Assembly (NCBI GenBank): GCA_964483805.1
Contig: CAZADH010000094.1
Span: forward strand, 1-19,994
Direction: 5' to 3'
From: CAZADH01 sp964483805
Lineage (GTDB): Bacteria > Muiribacteriota > Ozemobacteria > Ozemobacterales > Ozemobacteraceae
Length of the DNA stretch: 19,994 nucleotides
The position numbers and the translations under genes were made by a program. Below, one piece after another: positions 16,901-19,994 of this stretch. The stretch's first letter is position 1; every line of letters starts with the position of its first letter. The notes below the pieces were generated by a model, which saw only the letters and a program-made list of their open reading frames with translations, ran no database searches and was not told the DNA's origin.

Positions 16901-19531
16901 GGGCACGTCGAGTGGGAAACCAACGCGGAGTGGCGACCGAACGTGTATCTGACCGTGGTGGTCCCGGTGGGCCGCGACGGGTATCCGGTATACCGCAGCC
17001 AGGTCGATGTGGCGCTGCCGACGGTGTACCACGGGGCGCAGTGCGTCAAGGTCATCGATGAGGTGCAACCGCTCAGTATCGAGATTGCGCCGGGCGTTGC
17101 CGAACTGAAGGCCCGCCCCGGCGAAGACGTGAATCTCGAGGTGGCAGTCACCGATGCCGGCAAGCAGGGATGCGAGACCGAGGTGGCGGTGTGCGTCGTC
17201 GACGAGGCGGTGCTGGCATTGACCTGCTATGTGACCCCGAGCCTGTCGCGGTTGAGTGACTTCATTCTGCCTCTTTCTGTATTTACAGGAGATTTACGCC
17301 TGAGCCTGATCAGCCAGGATCTCCATCGTCTGCTCGGCATCAAGGCCCTGACCGGCGGTGGTGAGGGCAGCGGGGCGATTGCGTCCGATCTGGCGACCCG
17401 TAAAGACTTCCGACCGGTCGCCTTCTGGGAGCCGATGTTGCGCACCGCGGCCGACGGCAAGCTGCGGGTGAGCTTCAAGATGCCCGATTCGACCACGACC
17501 TATCGCGTCTATGCGGTGGCCTGCGACAAGACCGCCGGCTTCGCCTCGGCGCAGCGGATGTGGCTGGTTAATAAAGAATTCTTCCTGAAACCGGCGTTGC
17601 CGCGGTTCCTGGTCGCGGGTGACGAAGCGGCCGCCCCGGTGGCGTTGTGCAACAAATCGGGTGCGCCGGCACCGGTCAAGCCCACGGTTGGCGAAACCCA
17701 GGGGTTGCGCGTCGAGTTCAGCGGGGCCGAAGTGACCGTGCCGAGCATGGATCAGACCATCGTGCCGTTGACGCTGCGGGCCGACAAACCGACGCGGCAG
17801 TCGTTCCTGACACTCGAGGGTCGCATGGGGACCTTCGGCGACTCGGTGAAGCTCGAGTTGCCGGTGATGTCGCCGTATGCGGCGGTGGCGCGGCGGGCCT
17901 TCACGGCGACCCGGGCGACCGCGAAACTGGCGATCGATATCCCCGAAGCGGTCAAGGCGATGCCCGAGGTCGACCTGCTCGGCAATGTCAAAGCCACGGT
18001 GACGCTGTCGGCCACACCGTTCTCGCGGTTGACCGGCACCTGTCGCTACCTCCTGCAGTACCCGCACGGCTGCGTCGAACAGACGAGTTCCGGCATCATT
18101 CCGTTGGCTGGCCTGCGCAAGCTGGTGGTCAGCGGCATGTTGCCCGGCATCACCGTCGAGGAGGTCGATGCCTTCCTCAAGCCTGGCCTGAAGCGGTTGT
18201 TCATGATGCAGACCAGTGGCGGCGGCTTCGCCTACTGGCCCGGCGAGAGTTCGCCGAGTTGGTGGGGCACGATGTATGCCGGCTTCGCCATGGGCATGGT
18301 TAAGCGAGCCGGCTTCGAAATGCCGCAGGGCCGGATCGATGCCTTGGTGAAATACATTGTAAAGAACTTGACCGGCGAAAAGGCCGGCAAGAACTTCCAC
18401 GGCTACGGCATCGACGAGATGGCGCTGCTCGATCTGGCATTGCTCGACGAGGCCAAACCGGAGCATTTCGAAGCGGCCAAGAACCTGTTCTCGAAGCCGT
18501 CTGACATGGGCCGGGCCGCGTTGATCTGGGCCGAGGCCCTGGCGGGCAAGACGCCGGCCAAGGAACTGAAAGACCGGCTGGTCAAGCTGAACCCGAAGAT
18601 CGACAAGAACCGTTATGGCTGGTCGGATTCGAGCGTGCGCGAGATGGCCATGTGCCTGCAAGCGCTCGCCTCGGTCGACAGCAAGGCGCCGCAGGCCGAC
18701 AAGTGGGCGGCCGAGTTGATCAACGCCATTCGTGACGACGGTCGTTTCAACAGTACGGCCGACACCGGCATCTCGTTGCTCGCGCTCGGTGACTACTACG
18801 GTAGCCTGCCGGCTCCGAAGGGCGAGGTGAAGGTCGCGGTGACCCAACCTGGGCTGCCGGCCAAGAACGTGAACCTGACCGACAAGGGCGTCGAGGTCGA
18901 ACTCGATGCGGTGGCGTTTGTGAAGAATCCGGAGGCGGCGATCGAGGTCAATGGTGCGATCCCCGTGCATGCGACCCTCAATGTCGTCTATCCGGATCTG
19001 GGTTCGCGCACGGAAGACCTCTGGCACGGCTTCGAGGTCAAGCGCGTCATCAGCAACCTCAACGGGTCCGACACGATCCGCGTTGGTGACATCGTGCGCG
19101 TCGATATCGAGTTCAAACGCCAGGTCGAGGACGATGCCTACGGTTACACCGCCGATTACCTGGCCATCGAAGATCCGCTGCCAGCGGGGTTCGTCGCCAT
19201 CAACTCGGCGCTGTCGACCGAAGGTGGCAACCCAGCCAACGAAGAGGGCGACGACGAGTCGAGTTCCGACGATGACGACTGGACACCGTGGCGCAATGGG
19301 CGGTACGAGGTGGTGCCCGACAACGTCGAGTTCCGCGACGACAAGGTGTTGGCGTATCGCGATCGCCTCTACATCTGGCGGCACGACGGTTACCGCTACA
19401 GCTACTTCGCCCGCGCGGTCTGCCCCGGCAAGTTCCGGTTGCGGCCGACCCGGGTCACCCTGATGTACGAGCCCGAGACGTTCGGTCTGACGCCGGCGTC
19501 GCAGCTCGAGATCCTGCCGGCCGCGCGCTGA
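13931..19531 (+). CDS. yfhM: Bacterial alpha-2-macroglobulin-like protein with intact thioester site
   Basis: Periplasmic or secreted protein of 1866 residues, related to E. coli YfhM, thought to trap foreign proteases and protect the cell envelope. A signal peptide covers residues 1-33 (basic start, hydrophobic LFVVLLVVFSSVAFA, likely cut before AEP). There is no lipobox cysteine, so unlike YfhM it should not be a lipoprotein. A macroglobulin MG2 domain lies near 545-635 (ERGIYRPGERVYVK). The A2M domain near 1085-1200 has VVDEAVLALTCY and FRPVAFWEPMLRT. The thioester site GCVEQ has Cys1381 and Gln1384 (codons at 18071-18082) in a helical domain, and the C-terminal domain holds IEDPLPAGF and LMYEP. 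Oddities are an RRRR stretch followed by eight Asp (646-653) and an acidic patch EEGDDESSSDDDD near the end. The start is fixed by AAGGAGG six bases before the ATG; the frame is open upstream. It is followed by pbpC, as in E. coli. Confidence 0.93.
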   Translation: MRREWAVVRRGAASAWLFVVLLVVFSSVAFAAEPLKVELKTRDDATVQPGNWQILIKCSANVKSLDLVRHLKVSAGKSAIPFELVKGLEFGKLASGSLPQERDTFLVAPKEPAATAGSVTVEVGAGLAAASGDARLVATVRRTIGVVPGVTLDQVEPIADGRRREVRLTFSGPIDADTVGEHVRLVPPVRRLKAKQGNDTSIVLLSGLWSPGEKYNMLLDEVELSNDQKLNAASMTFVAPVPEPKIELFSPVSVLELTGRQLLPVQIESIPRLRCQLTRVPPFFAAEYLALAAFRGDDRENNPSHTSRTLSDSKEKEIREAAADVDNRLVDMVQRTTALKTRVAAVPELTAIQDLLFADPAQTTEVFPGEAKPETSARLSLPLGFRAEPTKGGAFVVRLDDPDRPTAGNLVQLLQITDLGVTCKQSDQQLLAWVTRLHTGEPVADAVVLATTKTDDRLVLGRTDKDGLLVVASGTLLPGLTGGENAGTGSGAKVPFAPEAAVAVTVITPTDCCVSALAQNRFKVSGVTQALVNDVSLRDARGHVFTERGIYRPGERVYVKTTVRRFEDGRVVSPDGRLVRLEIDDARGNNLLDEELTLSPYGTASGTLLVAETAPLGEYSVCVRMIDPDAKKKDETKNSRRRRGNDDDDDDDDEARGKVLARTTFMVQEFERPRHMVEASVTKTTVPAEGFVNITRQQDLVVAKIAGKYYAGGPVRSGKVKWRASLAPAALNVEGYDAWLFGNHGEGSEDRQVLESGEGILDRDGAIEVKMPLDTKLMSGLYQLEIGATVLDIDGRPATGNTSYVPPAAVKVGIHRHPTRVSEGDTLPVQVIALGTDNKPLAKGKARIEILQERWFYSQKRDIDGNLRYHWDKGWVRALSNETELVDGKATCEMGFANGGDYRIQVTVETPEGAFSTRSAITVGYGYEDDDSRKNRSPHEIIVSADRDSVKAGQKIGAEFQVPRPAKFALVCAERQGLFGARVVPLTNRRGHVEWETNAEWRPNVYLTVVVPVGRDGYPVYRSQVDVALPTVYHGAQCVKVIDEVQPLSIEIAPGVAELKARPGEDVNLEVAVTDAGKQGCETEVAVCVVDEAVLALTCYVTPSLSRLSDFILPLSVFTGDLRLSLISQDLHRLLGIKALTGGGEGSGAIASDLATRKDFRPVAFWEPMLRTAADGKLRVSFKMPDSTTTYRVYAVACDKTAGFASAQRMWLVNKEFFLKPALPRFLVAGDEAAAPVALCNKSGAPAPVKPTVGETQGLRVEFSGAEVTVPSMDQTIVPLTLRADKPTRQSFLTLEGRMGTFGDSVKLELPVMSPYAAVARRAFTATRATAKLAIDIPEAVKAMPEVDLLGNVKATVTLSATPFSRLTGTCRYLLQYPHGCVEQTSSGIIPLAGLRKLVVSGMLPGITVEEVDAFLKPGLKRLFMMQTSGGGFAYWPGESSPSWWGTMYAGFAMGMVKRAGFEMPQGRIDALVKYIVKNLTGEKAGKNFHGYGIDEMALLDLALLDEAKPEHFEAAKNLFSKPSDMGRAALIWAEALAGKTPAKELKDRLVKLNPKIDKNRYGWSDSSVREMAMCLQALASVDSKAPQADKWAAELINAIRDDGRFNSTADTGISLLALGDYYGSLPAPKGEVKVAVTQPGLPAKNVNLTDKGVEVELDAVAFVKNPEAAIEVNGAIPVHATLNVVYPDLGSRTEDLWHGFEVKRVISNLNGSDTIRVGDIVRVDIEFKRQVEDDAYGYTADYLAIEDPLPAGFVAINSALSTEGGNPANEEGDDESSSDDDDWTPWRNGRYEVVPDNVEFRDDKVLAYRDRLYIWRHDGYRYSYFARAVCPGKFRLRPTRVTLMYEPETFGLTPASQLEILPAAR

Positions 19532-19544
19532 GCGGCCAACGGTG

Positions 19545-19586
19545 CATCGCCCCGGGGAGTCGCGGTGATGACTCTCCGGGGCGATG
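19545..19586 (+). terminator. Strong hairpin between the alpha-2-macroglobulin and pbpC genes
   Basis: Arms CATCGCCCCGGGGAGTC (19545-19561) and GACTCTCCGGGGCGATG (19570-19586) form a 17-bp stem with one G-U pair and an 8-nt loop. It lies 13 bp after the stop codon and 27 bp before the next start. Only a short T-rich stretch (GGCTTTGTCT) follows, so it may be a partial terminator or an RNA stabiliser that tunes pbpC level rather than a complete stop. Confidence 0.6.
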
Positions 19587-19613
19587 GCTTTGTCTGACTT
19601 CCTGGGTGGGCAC

Positions 19614-19994
19614 ATGATCCGCCGACTGGTTACTGCAATCTGGGCCCGGCGCCGGGTGTTGGCCGCGACAGCGCTGGTTATTGTATTGCTGTTGTATGGC
19701 GCCTGGCTGTGGCTTCCCGCCGTGTTCGGGGCCGAGGCTGCCGCACGTCTGGCCTCGGCCGGCCGATGGCCGGCCTACCTCGATCGGCACGGCCGCGTGT
19801 TGCGTCTGTTTCCCGACGCGTTTGGCGAGTTTGGTCTGCATCTCGATCTGGCCGACGTGCCGAAATCGATGCGTCAGGCCTTGTTGGCCGCCGAAGATGC
19901 GCGGTTCGACGACCATTGCGGGTTCGACTGGCGCGCGATCGGGCGGGCCGCGTGGCAGAATTTGCGCCATCGGCGGGTGGTCTCCGGTGCCTCG
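19614..19994 (+). CDS. pbpC: Penicillin-binding protein 1C, N-terminal part (runs off window)
   Basis: Bifunctional class A-type peptidoglycan synthase; only the first 127 codons are present and no stop is reached. Visible parts: a short basic start (MIRRLVTAIWARRR), one membrane anchor (residues 16-36, VLAATALVIVLLLYGAWLWLP), then the start of the transglycosylase domain with LLAAEDARFDDHCGFDW, where the Glu of AAED is the expected catalytic residue, and RAAWQNLRHRRVVSGAS, a typical PbpC stretch that normally continues TLTMQ. The ATG at 19614 has only a weak GGGTGGG ribosome site and lies 82 nt after the alpha-2-macroglobulin stop. The two genes are a conserved pair: PbpC is proposed to repair the wall after a breach while the macroglobulin traps the attacking protease. 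Confidence 0.93.
   Translation, partial: MIRRLVTAIWARRRVLAATALVIVLLLYGAWLWLPAVFGAEAAARLASAGRWPAYLDRHGRVLRLFPDAFGEFGLHLDLADVPKSMRQALLAAEDARFDDHCGFDWRAIGRAAWQNLRHRRVVSGAS

Noticed and set aside
14531..17068. 845-codon open frame on the minus strand opposite the macroglobulin gene
   Set aside because: It is the antisense shadow of a GC-rich gene: His/Arg/Gly-rich composition, no recognisable family, no ribosome site. The plus-strand protein is clearly recognised.
6035..17289. Shared 13-mer TGTATTTACAGGA on the coding strands of the CheB/CheR gene (6034-6046) and the macroglobulin gene (near 17278), and other TGTA/TACA patches
   Set aside because: A few shared 13-mers are expected by chance in 20 kb. 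They are in different frames and unrelated genes, with no flanking similarity.
17294..19615. 773-codon open frame on the minus strand opposite the macroglobulin 3' half
   Set aside because: Same reason; it overlaps the thioester and C-terminal domains on the other strand and crosses the intergenic hairpin.

Overview
The window is a GC-rich stretch of chromosome from a bacterium with a diderm-style gene set: a flagellin, an alpha-2-macroglobulin paired with penicillin-binding protein 1C, and chemotaxis-type CheB/CheR domains. A run of 10 Ns at 9763-9772 shows that it comes from a draft assembly. Nothing here fixes the phylum. No rRNA, tRNA, CRISPR array or transposase was seen.

Layout. (1) 1-1029, plus strand: the C-terminal part of a type IA topoisomerase, most like topoisomerase III. 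(2) 8156 down to 1100, minus strand: four tightly packed signalling genes. They are a 1340-residue CheB-CheR-PAS-kinase-receiver protein, a PAS protein with a degenerate HisKA_2-type kinase module, a stand-alone cobalamin-binding domain protein with the W-x9-EH signature of CarH-type B12 photoreceptors, and a PAS histidine kinase. The junctions are a 4-nt ATGA overlap, a 10-nt gap and a 35-nt overlap, so this is almost certainly one operon. A good sigma70-like promoter lies at 8283-8255. (3) 11081 down to 8486, minus strand: HrpB-type DEAH helicase, interrupted only by the N run. (4) 13607 down to 11106, minus strand: an oversized flagellin of 833 residues. (5) 13608-13930: a divergent intergenic region with palindromes and weak promoter candidates. 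(6) 13931-19531, plus strand: an alpha-2-macroglobulin-like protein with an intact CVEQ thioester site. It is followed, after a strong hairpin, by the start of penicillin-binding protein 1C (19614 to window end), a gene pairing also known from E. coli (yfhM-pbpC).

The most interesting part is region 2. Of its three kinase-like proteins, only the last (1100-2245) keeps a phosphoacceptor histidine. The CheB/CheR hybrid has Tyr at that place, and the HisKA_2-like protein has Ala there and has also lost the ATP-box Asp. With the B12/light-sensor-like protein encoded between them, the operon looks like a B12- or light-responsive signalling assembly in which pseudokinases act as scaffolds or allosteric partners. 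This is a hypothesis from sequence alone.

A second striking element is a palindromic repeat. Its 80-bp unit contains a perfect 9-bp hairpin with a GCA loop, and it occurs as 2.5 tandem copies at 8281-8480, as one diverged copy at 1043-1099, and as one copy inside the CheB/CheR reading frame at 8003-8100. It abuts the stop codons of hrpB and of the last kinase gene. Two tandem units differ by a base-pair-preserving double change, which suggests that a folded form is maintained.
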